Shown here piece by piece: positions 42,088 through 54,400 of a stretch of DNA of 64,000 nucleotides. Position 1 is the first letter of the stretch. The number at the start of each line of letters is the position of its first letter. The position numbers and the translations under genes were made by a program. Source of the stretch: Anisakis pegreffii (lineage: Eukaryota > Nematoda > Chromadorea > Rhabditida > Anisakidae); the NCBI GenBank assembly GCA_035041965.1, contig JAPYMA010001310.1, forward strand, positions 1 through 64,000, given 5' to 3'. Under the pieces are notes generated by a model. The model had not been told where the DNA came from. It did not search any database and saw nothing but the letters and a program-made list of their open reading frames with translations.

Positions 42088-43394
42088 TATTATTATATAA
42101 ATAATAATACAAATACTAAAAATATCCCATCACATTTCCAACACAACAACCCATCTCAAACCTGAAATTCCCAACACCAAAACTAATCAATAAACAACGC
42201 GTAAACAAAACTGTAAATATAATCACACTGAGTAAATAATAAATATTGAGTTAACATTACTAAGCAATACGCTATGAAAAACACAAAATGCGCACCTGCG
42301 AACTGTGTGTGAAGTTTGCAGTCGGCACTGCTCCTGTTCGCTGCATTATTTATTGGTGAATACTCGATAACACTATACATCCACTTTATATCACTCATTC
42401 CATTCCACAATTCCTAAATAACTAATCACCTACTCATGTGCATTAAAAAAAGCCATAATCGAATAAATAAACAGCGGCACAGCACCACATTTACGCTCGC
42501 AATGAACGCATCATCGTGCTACTAACAAGTAAAAGCAATCGTAAAAAAATAACAGATCAAAAAACATTTACATGGCGCGCATTCCAAAACCATTTTCGAC
42601 GTCTAAACCTTGGAATTTCGCTGGAAAACGACCCTAAACTATTCTTTAGCTCTTTTTCAACCTATTTAAGCAAAAACCCGCAAAAAAACGCAAAAAAAAC
42701 ATCCATACAGCCATTTTAAACCAACTTTCATTAATCACTATCGATAATGCAACAACTCACTATAAATGCAGTGCGAATGTTGGCATACAGCCAACTACTG
42801 TAGTGCTAACAATCGTGTTGAGACCTAAAATTTAAATTTCAAATTTAAATCGAATTTTGAGCTGCGAATGAGCCGAACTCTATGCAACTTTCGCAGCCCA
42901 ATACCCAATTTTGGTTCACATTTGTTTTTCCTGCGTTTCGAAACGATTGTTTTCTTACTGTATCGGCTATGTGCCATCACGACGACCACTTTGCGAAACT
43001 TTGCAAATTTCGCGCTTATTTTTGAATTTTTTTTTGAAAATTCCCCTAAACTATTTACCTTTTAATATTTTATATACCTCATTTCCCAAATCTGTTTGCA
43101 GTGTACGTTCCAACTTCTCAAAATAATTGCACCTTTTTATTCAATTCATTTATCAAACAGCAATTTTAATTAATAACCGCAATAAGTGAACGAGTAAATT
43201 TCATATTATATACAATAATTCCAGCACAAAATAAGTTATTAAAGGCACGGCGATGATAACAATGGTGATACGACAATACAACAACACCTAATACAATCTG
43301 TACAAAATATATATATATATATATGTACAAACGAAATAAACATTGAAATAATGAGAAATTTTTCGTAATTTCCAAAAAATTTCACCAAAATAAA
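42088..43394. other. Intergenic region upstream of DENND5
   Basis: The stretch separates the DENND5 start from the stop of the next minus-strand gene. It is AT-rich, with no conserved exon; several short frames occur without domains. It should contain the DENND5 promoter. The AAATTTAAATTTCAAATTTAAAT run near 42825-42850 is a simple AT-rich self-complementary tract. Confidence 0.55.
43308..43324. repeat. Short AT dinucleotide run
   Basis: A run of alternating AT just downstream of the LAPTM-like gene. A longer one of about 39 bases lies at 43850-43888 inside that gene's intron. These are simple microsatellites. Confidence 0.8.
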
Positions 43395-43846
43395 TCAAAT
43401 TTCGTGACTTCGTTCGATCTCGGAGATTGCCTCGGCCATTCTCTTCGCTTTCTGATGAGCCTCGAAGTACTGGTAACATTGATACACCACCCTCGAACTG
43501 TACAAAAAGGCCGTCATTGCTATGACGGCTGTCGCCAACGTGAAACACGCCAACAGAACCGTCACTGAAACACAAAATGACAACACTACATTTATGAAAT
43601 AATAGATAACCATTAAAATATTCATTATGTACCATTAAAAATCAAAAATTCTCCAACCTTTCTGATGTAAATCTCTGTCGATCTCATCTCCATTTAAATA
43701 TTGCTTCAAAATATCCTTTACGCCGTCGTCTTCCTTCATATTTTCTGCCAAATATTTCGACGGCGTCGATTTACCGCTCGTCAACGTCCACAGCGATAAG
43801 AACATTATTATTATACAAAAAAATACATTCAACACCTGAAATACAC

Positions 43847-43891
<45 letters not shown>

Positions 43892-44353
43892 TACAATTAT
43901 TATTATACATAATAATAAATAATAAGCACAATTAAAAAAACTCACCGAAAATGCGATGTATGGCATCAGTAAGATGTGCTTCTCCAGTCTGATCGCAACA
44001 ATTAATAAAATGAAGGCAATAATAAATAATAATAGATAAATATATATTAAATAATGTTTCATTAATACAAATTGTTGTTGCAGTGATATTATTAAAAATA
44101 AACCCATACAGAGGCAACTGCCACTGAGGGCTATCAGCAATGAGGCAGTCTGAAACATTTATCTTTATACTACTATTATACATCTACACTAATATATTTA
44201 TTATTATTATCACATACATATAATAATTATTATTATGAATCGTGAAAATTTCAAAAAAATCCGAACCTTCGAATGCAATTTCCCATTGCAACACATAAAC
44301 TGATCACTTTGTCGATTGAAGAACCAATTTTTGTGCCCGATTCCATCTCCAAC
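43395..44353 (-). CDS. Four-helix LAPTM-like membrane protein, N-terminus unresolved
   Basis: Exons 44353-44267, 44149-43946, 43835-43658, 43564-43395 join in phase (213 codons with stop). The first opens with a soluble stretch and the motif CCNGKLHSKTASLL, like the Cys-Cys/His/Lys-Thr motif before helix 1 in LAPTM4/5 and related worm proteins. Four hydrophobic helices follow: TASLLIALSGSCLCMGLFLI, IYLLLFIIAFILLIVAI, MPYIAFSVLNVFFCIIIMFL and VTVLLACFTLATAVIAMTAFL, then a charged cytoplasmic tail (about 30 aa). Exon 44149-43946 looks intron-like in its middle, but reading through supplies helix 2 and keeps frame, while splicing it out does not. No ATG in frame precedes residue 20, so an upstream exon is missing or translation starts at Met 20 (44296). 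LAPTM proteins sit in late endosomes/lysosomes; this is inferred. Confidence 0.6.
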
Positions 44354-45253
44354 CTGAAATTATTAATAATGATAATTAATAAATCAAAAAAACCACAAAT
44401 AATAAACACAACAACTGACAAATCAAATCAACTATACAGAACACTATCATTAAACTATTTTACCCGTTCCTTATCTATTCTACCGATAAGCAAGGCACAC
44501 GACATATATATATTCTTTCATATGTAAACCCTTATATATTTATTACTTTATTATTCCATTATTTTACTAGCGAATGAATGTGAACGCAGACCAATCAATA
44601 CCTGTGACAGACACTATGAATCACGACTAGAGTCTCGTTGACGATATCGAAATAACGAGACTCTGTCGTGCTCAGCTCTGTCTCCAATAACACACTCAAA
44701 CAACAAACAACGCACTACAAATAATATATATCATTACCACATTACATCACATCACCAACAAATGCACATCTCAATAACACTTCTATAAACATCAATTCGC
44801 CACACAACATCACATCCAATCCCATTATGTTCACAACGAAAACAATGCCAAACCGAAGTTCACGACGTTTCCGCAAAAATAAATTCAAAAATTTTCGGCA
44901 AAAAATGGATTGTAAATGAAAAATGCTCACTTGACACCGACCAATTGTCCGGAGAATAGGTGAGACGCTCAAGGCGGGTGAGTTTGCCGGGGAGTGAATT
45001 TTATAGCTTCTGTCTGGTCCCACCACGAAAACCCGACATCATAACTCTCACCTAGTAGGGTGAGTTTTACACCCCCGGGTTGGTTTGTCCGGGGCAAGTT
45101 TTACGTGTTCCATTGTAAAAATTTTCGGTTTCTTGTGCACTTTTTCAACTTCTTAATGAATTATTTGCCGCTTTATCACCATTCGATTCACTGAAATTTT
45201 CCAGAAACAAACAATATAAAGTGGAAAATCTCGATTTTGGATGCTATTCATAA
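44354..45253. other. Upstream region of the LAPTM-like gene
   Basis: It probably holds the missing 5' exon and promoter. 44622-44670 forms a 17-pair hairpin, listed separately, followed on the minus strand by a good donor-like GTATTG at about 44604. 44945-45120 has two related GC-richer segments sharing GGTGAGTTT and TCCGGGG. No further coding exon is supported. Confidence 0.45.
44622..44670. repeat. 17-pair hairpin near the LAPTM-like gene 5' end
   Basis: CACGACTAGAGTCTCGTT (44622-44639) pairs with AACGAGACTCTGTCGTG (44654-44670), one bulged base, 14-base loop. The minus strand is open and lies before a plausible splice donor, so it may be a structured 5' leader exon. It is too short for a typical microRNA precursor. 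Confidence 0.65.
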
Positions 45254-45530
45254 GATATATCGGCACTTTTGCATAAACCGGGCGCCACACGCGTGCATGC
45301 GCTTAGGTAACTGCGCATTACTTCACGCGCACACGTAGAAAATACAGCTAATAACTCATCTTCTCCCTCATAAGTTATCTTCTCTTATTACATTTGCATG
45401 GCTACAGTGGCCTTATGAGAGAGAAGATGAGTTATCAGCTGTATTTTTTGTGTGCGCGTGAAGTAATGCGCAGTTACCTAAGCGCATGCGCGCGTATGGC
45501 GCCCGGTTTATGCAAAAGTGCCGATATATC
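45254..45530. mobile_element. Fold-back / MITE-like element with 120-base inverted arms
   Basis: The left arm 45254-45374 and right arm 45412-45530 are inverted copies about 95 percent identical by eye (about five substitutions and one two-base gap), around a 37-base centre. The ends read GATATATCGGCACTTTTGCA. There is no room for a transposase, so it is non-autonomous. I see no clear target-site duplication. Near-identical arms suggest recent insertion or ongoing arm conversion. An RNA from it would form a long double-stranded hairpin. Confidence 0.85.
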
Positions 45531-46290
45531 ATCCGATTTCATAACACTTTCGTTCGACTTCTTATTTATCAACTTTGCAACAAAACTTGATTCAATTACG
45601 CAATATTGACTGGCTTGCGACTGCCACTTCTTTGTGACTACTTCGCGAAAGTGAAGTGAATATCATGAACAAGTAATATTTGTTCAAAATGTGCACCAAC
45701 TTCTTGAATTGGTTTTCAAAAGCAAAAACGGCGTTCACTTAAAATAGAAACACACGCACACATAAATTTCTTTCATAATTCTCTTCAAAGTACGACAAAT
45801 ATCAACCAAAAACAGTAAAACATAGAAATTACCCAGAAATTACCCGGATTATCCAGGTAATCCAGGCGGCCGGTAGTTTACACAAATTCTACTCGGCCCA
45901 GTGAGTTGTTAGTCCACTGAAATCACGCCAGAAAGCAGATCAATCTACGTCTAGCAAGCAACAAAATCTGTGCAACAATAAACAAAATAAACACAATTAA
46001 ACCAATGAAGACTTTCAAAAAATGCTGAAAAAAGAAGCTGAATTCGCCCAGACAACGCAAATTGCGTTACTAACACCAATGATCAAGGAGGACGCAACCA
46101 CCAATCCGTTGGAACGTTGCCAGACCCCGCATTACAGCACCCAAACAAATCACTTCAGGAACCTCCATTGCAATTTGAACGCCGCTAACCCCCTCCAACC
46201 CAAAACCACAAGGCAAGGCATACGAGAGGTACAAAACCCCGAGACCACTTCGATAAACAGCACATTCACCCCGAAGTCCTGCTTCGTGTA
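45531..46290. other. Non-coding stretch between the fold-back element and the minisatellite
   Basis: It carries imperfect TTACCCGG/CCAGGTAAT segments near 45830-45870. 46020-46290 has open frames on both strands (up to 115 codons on the minus strand) but no recognisable domain. The last part grades into a diverged minisatellite unit. Confidence 0.45.
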
Positions 46291-47920
46291 AGCGTGAATC
46301 CAATGACCGGTGGGTTTTGCAGCATTCGCCTGCACGACGTAAACCAAAACTCCTTTCTTCCTCTGGCGTCTCTTCACCGGATTTCGGTTCTGCGTGAGTC
46401 GCCTTGTCCAGCTGCACTCAATGGGCGGTGGGTTCGTAGTCACCCGCTGCCACACTGAAAGCCAGAATTTCTTTATTTCTCTGGCGTCTCTTCACCGGAT
46501 TTCGGTTCTGCGTGAGTCGCCTTGTCCAGCTGCACTCAATGGGCGGTGGGTTCGTAGTCACCCGCTGCCACACTGAAAGCCAGAATTTCTTTGTTTCTCT
46601 GGCGTCTCTTCGCCGGATTTCGGTTCTGCGTGAGTCGCCTTGTCCAGCTGCACTCAATGGGCGGTGGGTTCGTAGTCACCCGCTGCCACACTGAAAGCCA
46701 GAATTTCTTTGTTTCTCTGGCGTCTCTTCGCCGGATTTTGGTTCTGCGTGGGTCGCCTTGTCCAGCTGCACTCAATGGGCGGTGGGTTCGTAGTCACCCG
46801 CTGCCACACTGAAAGCCAGAATTTCTTTGTTTCTCTGGCGTCTCTTCGCCGGATTTCGGTTCTGCGTGAGTCGCCTTGTCCAGCTGCACTCAATGGGCGG
46901 TGGGTTCGTAGTCACCCGCTGCCACACTGAAAGCCAGAATTTCTTTGTTTCTCTGGCGTCTCTTCGCCGGATTTCGGTTCTGCGTGAGTCGCCTTGTCCA
47001 GCTGCACTCAATGGGCGGTGGGTTCGTAGTCACCCGCTGCCACACTGAAAGCCAGAATTTCTTTGTTTCTCTGGCGTCTCTTCGCCGGATTTCGGTTCTG
47101 CGTGAGTCGCCTTGTCCAGCTGCACTCAATGGGCGGTGGGTTCGTAGTCACCCGCTGCCACATTGGAAGCCAGAATTTCTTTATTTCTCTGGCGTCTCTT
47201 CACCGGATTTCGGTTCTGCGTGGGTCGCCTTGTCCAGCTGCACTCAATGGGCGGTGGGTTCGTAGTCACCCGCTGCCACATTGGAAGCCAGAATTTCTTT
47301 ATTTCTCTGGCGTCTCTTCACCGGATTTCGGTTCTGCGTGGGTCGCCTTGTCCAGCTGCACTCAATGGGCGGTGGGTTCGTAGTCACCCGCTGCCACACT
47401 GAAAGCCAGAATTTCTTTGTTTCTCTGGCGTCTCTTCGCCGGATTTCGGTTCTGCGTGGGTCGCCTTGTCCAGCTGCACTCAATGGGTGGCGGGTTCGTA
47501 GTCACCCGCTGCCACATTGAAAGCCAGAATTTCTCTGTTTCTCTGGCGTCTCTTCACCGGATTTCGGTTCTGCGTGGGTCGCCTTGTCCAGCTGCACTCA
47601 ATGGGCGGTGGGTTCGTAGTCACCCGCTGCCACATTGAAAGCCAGAATTTCTTTGTTTCTCTGGCGTCTCTTCGCCGGATTTCGGTTCTGCGTGAGTCGC
47701 CTTGTCCAGCTGCACTCAATGGGCGGTGGGTTCGTAGTCACCCGCTGCCACACTGAAAGCCAGAATTTCTTTGTTTCTCTGGCGTCTCTTCGCCGGATTT
47801 CGGTTCTGCGTGAGTCGCCTTGTCCAGCTGCACTCAATGGGCGGTGGGTTCGTAGCCACCCGCTGCCACGTTGAAAGCCAGAATTTCTTCGTTTCTCTGG
47901 CGTCTCTTCGAAACACCATA
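46291..47920. repeat. 118-base minisatellite, 13 full units plus a diverged edge unit
   Basis: The block TCTGGCGTCTCTTC recurs exactly every 118 bases from 46359 to 47893 (14 occurrences, 13 intervals). The units are nearly identical, differing at a few sites such as CACCGG/CGCCGG, GAGTCG/GGGTCG and CACTG/CATTG. A clearly diverged copy (CCAATGACCGGTGGGTTTTG) precedes the first regular unit at about 46298-46358. Because 118 is not a multiple of three, open frames of 73-79 codons recur on both strands; I regard these as by-products. Internal GTCACCCGCTGCCAC and CAGCTGCACTCAATGGGCGG are GC-richer than the flanks. Confidence 0.95.
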
Positions 47921-48462
47921 CTATTTCACAAATTTTTCGAATTTTTTCAATTTTTATGCGAATTTTCGGTGTTTTTTGCAATTTTTTCCGAATATTCCAT
48001 AACCAGGCGTCCTTCACACCGTATTGATGTTGTTCAACGGTCAAAAATAGCACATGCACCAACCGATTCAAAGCATTTTGTTTTATTTTGTTACATATAC
48101 ACATCACAAGTTAGTTTGACACAAAAAGCAAGTGGTAAATAACATCGTGAATTAAATAATTATTAATGTAATTATTACATAAAATTTGCAGGTCACACTC
48201 TACAATCGCATCAGACTGCATCAAATTCTTCTAGCCAGAGCACTCTCTTTTCAATTTTTTAACCTTTTTTGACAAGTAAACCAAACTAGATCATACTCGT
48301 TACTAAATTTTCTGGGTTAGCCGGTCCATATCAAGTCTAAGCCTCATTTCTTTTATCTCCTATAAGCTATATACATAGCCCTCAAAGCCGAAACTCCCGA
48401 AGAACTCATCCCCCTGAATCCTAGATATGTGCTCAGGCTAGCGATTTCGAGTGTGCGTAACC
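47921..48462. other. 3' flank of the ABCB gene
   Basis: AT-rich sequence between the minisatellite and the ABCB stop codon on the minus strand; probably 3' untranslated. TTTTTTCAATTTTT-type runs around 47935-47995 and no conserved coding. Confidence 0.55.
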
Positions 48463-51400
48463 TCAAATCGAACCACCCATTTCGTCGTCATCCTCCAGCT
48501 CAAACTGATCCAGTGGTAGGATAGAACGTCTCGGACCCAGCGATAGATCAGAATGTCTTTGAATTGAAGAAGCAGATGAGAAGTCAGCATCTAACTGATT
48601 AGATTGGGCTAGTTTAGGTGAAACCGCTGATTTGGGTAAAACCGCTGGTTTAGGCAAAACCGCTGGTTTTTGATTTGAAGCAGTAGACAACTCAGAACCG
48701 GATTCGGGGTACTCTTGTAGCAGCAATTGTTGTCGTTCACTAGGTTGTTCGTCCTCCTCTTCATACGGTTTCATGTGGGATGCAAGGCGGATACTCTGTT
48801 TACTGGCATATTGATAGCTGTCGTGTTGTTGTGATTCATGATATTGATCCAAAGGTGCGTCGAAGAATGACTCTTTTCGGTTTGAAAAGTCCGCTGACGA
48901 GTGTTCCGGCGATCGCTCATACGAAATCTGCTTCATGTCGGAAGAATAGCTGAGATTGTCATCAGTGCATGATTCTGAATACTGCTCCTGTTCCAGTGTC
49001 TTGGAATGCAAAAGCATCTGCTGGTTCATATCTGGAGATAATTCGCCGCGAGTTTGTTCCGTGCATTCACGATATCCACCTTTGTAGTCTTGCTCTGGTT
49101 TTTGTGGTTGTACTGGTTTAGAGTATTGCAGCTCTGATGGTTGTTGCTGCTCGGCTTTTTCAGAGAATGTTTGCAGTTTTATGTCTGGGGAAAGGTCTAG
49201 GGTCACTTCAGTGGATCCTGCATATTGCCGTTGCTCTGATGGCTTCTGTTTGATGTCTGGGGATATGTCAAGGGTCTGTTCCACGGATTCTGGACATCCT
49301 GAATTGCTTGAGAACTGCTGCTCCCGCTCCGATGGCTTATCATAGAATGTCTGTTTGATGTCTGGGGATATGTCAAGGGTCTTTTCCACGGATTCTAGAC
49401 ATCCTGAATTGCTTGAGAACTGCTGCTCCTGCTCCGATGGCTTATCATAGAATGTCGGTTTCATTTCCGGAGGAATGCCCAAAGTCTCATTCCCCGCACA
49501 GGTATTGTTTTCAATCGACTCAATACCCACGACACTACCAACACCATCGTTGCTAGCCGCTTGTGGATTGTATTCAGGATAATGGTAGTTTTCCGGTTGT
49601 CTAGTGCTGCCTGGCTTACTGAAAGAGTTCCTAAGGGATTCTGCCGTTGAATTGTTGCAGTTTTGGTGAGAATATTCGACGATTTTAGTGCCCGATGGTT
49701 GTGACTGTGCATACAGTTGACGATAGAGACCGTTCTTGTTTAGCAACTGCTCCTGGGTGCCTTGCTCCAACAAACGCCCATCACGCATCACCACAATTAT
49801 AGTGCCCATATCCGTCTCTTCCATACGCTCAGTGGCGATCACACAGGTACGACCACGTCTAACACTGTTGATGGCAAGTTGAACATCCTGCAAAGTCGTG
49901 AAGTCAGGGGAAAATTTGAAAGTTTTGAGAAACTTTTGAAAATTCTCAAATTTCAAACTTGGAACCTCAAGAATTCCCAACAATCTTGCAAATTTCCAGC
50001 GAAATTCCCCCGCAGTTTGGGTAAGTAAACCAATTTATGAGTGGAATAAAGTGGAAGATCATGTTGATTTGAACTGAATTTGAGAGAAAGGAATGCAAAG
50101 TGGAGCATACCGCTAGCTCGTCCTCTTCTACGTTGCTGGTCACATCGGCCAGCAGTAAAACTTTTGGATCTCTAATAATTGCACGTGCCAAACATATTTT
50201 CTGACGTTGGGCGATCGAACACACGACATGCTCATCGCATAATCTCGTATCATATCTCTTAAATGAATGAATCATGAGCAAACACCAATTACCGATCATC
50301 ATCACCTGATCGATCATTAGAACAGATCAATGCGATCGATCGATATCAGTCAAAACAACAGATCAGCGGATCTATGATCGGTGCGATCTAGTCAGATCAT
50401 GCTGGCTGATCAGATCAGCGCGACAACTGATTGATCAGTACGATCATGAGATACTAAAACTATACACAGTAATGCTGATTGTGATCACATTTAACCACCT
50501 AAACAGTGAAATAACACCTGAACAAAGATCATGATCAGTAAGGATAGCAGTCTTATTCTCGAATTAAAATTAGATATCGATCACTCAAATAAGCAGCAGT
50601 TCAAGCTCACATATGGTAGCGATTGTATGAAATCGTGAACACTGGCACGTTGGGCAGCCTCCTGTATGAGTTGATCAGAAGCACCTTCGATTCCGTAAGC
50701 AATATTCTCCCGAACCGACAGACTGTTGAACAGGCATGGTTCTGCTGTAACCAGTGCCATTTGTGACCGCAAATAACGTATATGCAGTTCACGCAAGTCC
50801 ATACAATCGACATTCTGCAATATCTGATCGATCAACAGTTGAGGTCGATCAGTGATGATATCAGTCAGATCAACAGATCTGGTCAGATCAATAACCGAAC
50901 CAAATCAAGGTATCTGATCAAAAACCTACAATAGTACCCTCGGTTGGATCGTAGAATCTCGCAATGATTTGAATCAGTGCCGCACCCCCGTAGCCCTTTG
51001 GTCCAGTAAACACAGTGGTGGTTGCCTGAGGAATCGTTGTGGAAACAGAGCGCAAAATCAGCTTATCAGGTTCGCACGGTTTCGCGAATTGCAACTGATT
51101 CACAGTCATATCTCCGAATATATCCTAGAAAATAAAACAAGATCACCTCAAATTGCATTATCAGATATCCCCTTATCCATCAGTGATTTTGACTTATCAT
51201 GAATGACGGATTGGATTGACGAGATTAAGCACAAAAATGATCATATTGATGATTAAAGATGATCACTCACAAAACGCTTCGGAGTCTCTGCATAACAGTC
51301 AATTAGCGGTTTCTGTTGTAGCATTTGAAAGATTCGTCCAGCACTGTAACGTGCATGCACGTACTCGGGTACGAACACGAGAAATGCAAACAGACTCATC

Positions 51401-54400
51401 GATGCGCAATTCAAAGCCTCAACTACTCTGAAATCAAACTCAAACCATTTTTAGCGACCACTCTCAAATCTCAAATCTTAAGTTCGACAGACCAAATTCA
51501 GATTTGAATCCGGAAAAATTTAATCAAATCGATCTGATTGATGATCGATCAGACGAAGGCAGAAATTGTGATCAGAAAAATCGCCCACTCGTTGATCAGA
51601 AAATCGATCGATCCAGAAAAGGAAAAGCTGATCTGCTCAATCAATCGTTTGTTTCACTCACTGGAAAACCTCAAATGGACTGTATTGGCTGATTTCGATC
51701 AGTCGGACACCAAGACGATACAAGCACGCGAAATTGATGAACGCGAAGCACACTTGCAGTGCGGTGCTTAACGATTCCATGATCATTCTGATCAATCTCG
51801 GCCTTTCCAAAGTACCCATATTATCGTTAAAATTCTCCAAAAAGTATTGCTGCTGGTTCAGGCTTTTCACAGCTTCATGATTTTCGACCGCTTGAACAAC
51901 CAACTGAAAGAAATTCTTACTTCACATTTCACTTCGTTCCAATTCACAGTTTGGTAGCAGCTAGCTCCTGCAATCAGAATTCAGGAAAGACTTTCGGGAA
52001 CTTGCAGCAGTAGCAACAGCGGCAACTCGGGGACTGATTTGCTCACCCGTGCGGGAAAGTAGGCCCGTCGTACGTCACCTCTGGCGTTCATTTTGATCAG
52101 AAACGAGATCACGCCCTGTGCAACTGCCCAAATAATCGACAGCACAATACCCAACACGGCCAGCACCGTGCCATAGCAGAGCGCCACAATAGCACCAGCG
52201 ATAATCGTGCAAATTTGTTGGATTACATTAGCGAGTCTGAAATTTTTGTATGCAGCCAATTCAGCGAAGCCACAAGCGCCTTCTTGAAGACCACAGATAT
52301 TCGGTAACTCAAAGGTTACCCAGTAATTCAGCATGCCGTTTTCGTGTGAGGCATCGCAGTGCGGTTCAACAACCCTTCGAACACCACGAAACAACAAAAA
52401 AATCTGTGAATTGAGAGAAATTAACGCAGACGTACTCTTTATCTAAGCCAAATCGTATTTTTGGTACATCTTTCGCTATTAGGATCATTAAACGACTCGG
52501 TGTATGTTCCTCTTGATCCAAATAGGCACCGTCTTGTCGCAGAATTTGAAACAGTAGCTGATAGCGTATTTTCACGGATATCAAATCACCAATCCAACCG
52601 AACAGGAACGACTCGACGAACGCGAACAGCCCAGCGAACAGGCCCAATACGAAGAAGAGCACCGCATCGATGCGTACTGAGCTCAACACCAACGATGGTG
52701 CTGCTTGCGATAGAGACTGAAATCCAGAGGGAAGTCTCAATAGATCAAGTTTCAATTTAAGTAAGTCAATTTAATAATTCAAGTCTAGGTAAGTAATAAG
52801 TAAGAGGTAAGTGAAGTTTTAATTCAATCCAGTCGAAATCGATTCTGAAAACCTTCTGGAGTTCACTCAATCTTTCTAGAGAAATTATTCAACTGTCATT
52901 GCATCCGCATTTGAGGTGATCTATATAAAATTGCTAATAGTTCTTGCAATTCTTATTTGAATACAATTTGGTCATGATCATAAGATTATAAGATCATGAT
53001 TCTTGTGGGACGCACATACCAAGAAGACAGATGCGTAAATGATAGAGAAAATCGGGAAGATGAGGCCTTTTAGAGTGGCTGCGATCATGGCGCATATCAA
53101 CAGAGCGCGCTCGTCACGGCAATACGCCAGGATATTTCCGAAACTGGCCGGCTGATATTTTTGCCGTTGAGCATCATCCTGAAATGACGACGTTCAATCT
53201 ATAAACTAGGCTAATTATTGATCTGTGATCAGATTAGATCACAGTTATTGATCTGTTGTGATCTGATCGAGTCTGATCAGATCAAATCGATAACCTATTG
53301 CAGGATCATAGTTTATGATAGAGCTCAAGTGAGGCGCCACCTTCAGATCCTCGACAGCTTTCTCCGGCTCGGATAAATCGGCCAGCGACCATGACAAACG
53401 GACCATACTTCGGATTGAGCCATTCGATTGCGGCACCACTGGTTGTGTTTGTGAACTCTGCCCTTGCTCACGTCTCATCCTCACTGAACTCAAGCAATTC
53501 ATTTAGGAACTCTGGATTTCCCGTGAAACTGACTGGAATTCCCACTGGGAAAAAAATCACCAACATTTTGCCACATCAATGGAACGTTCTCCTCCATCGT
53601 CATCTTCTCCTGTTGATTCATTTACCATCTCATTGCGAAGCATTGCGGCGTAGACACCATCCGCCTTGATCAAATCATGATCGGTTCCTGATCGCGTAAT
53701 AATTTTTTCAGATCACATCGCATAATTTTTAATTTCAGGTTTCAATTTCAGGTTTGCAATCACATCAATCAGCAGCAAGCTAAAGGCTGACTGACCTGTT
53801 TCCACAATCTGACCGTTGTTCATTACCAGTATAAAGTCTGCCGAACGAATCGGTGCAATACGATGTGAGAATGTGATACAGGTTCGACCATGACATGCCT
53901 ATACATCGATCAAGTTATCGAGTGATCAGTTGATCAGATTCAGTTCCAATTTAAGTGATGATTTGATCAGACTCATTTGTTATTCATTGATCAGATTCAT
54001 TGATCTAATTGATCCTCATAGAGATGACTTTTCTCCAGGAGTTAGAACAGTGCATTTTTCATAAAGATTTCGCGAAGAATTTGTAACAAAATCGGAAGCT
54101 ATTCAGTTTCATTACACCTTCTCAATCGCTTCCAACACAACATTCTCAACACCGCTATACTCGTCAAATTTCACCGGTTTTGTCTGATCAATGAGTAGCA
54201 CCCTAGGATCTCGGCTGATCGTACGAGCGATCGCAAGCCGAATCGCTTGATCCGGTGACAGCTGCACACCGCCCATGCCCACCTCTGTCAGATAACCCTG
54301 CAAAATTCCGTTGTTGCTTCAAATGTCTCTTCTCTCCAATTCAAGATAACCCAGGGAAGCGTCTTTGCAGTGTGGATATTCTGTGGGCAAATGTCTTTGT

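Noticed and set aside
46394..47875. Overlapping 73-79 codon frames on both strands
   Set aside because: Each is generated by the 118-base minisatellite; no evidence for a protein family, and frames rotate with the unit length.
46291..47920. CRISPR-like array
   Set aside because: Units are contiguous with no variable spacers, and the genome is eukaryotic; it is a minisatellite.
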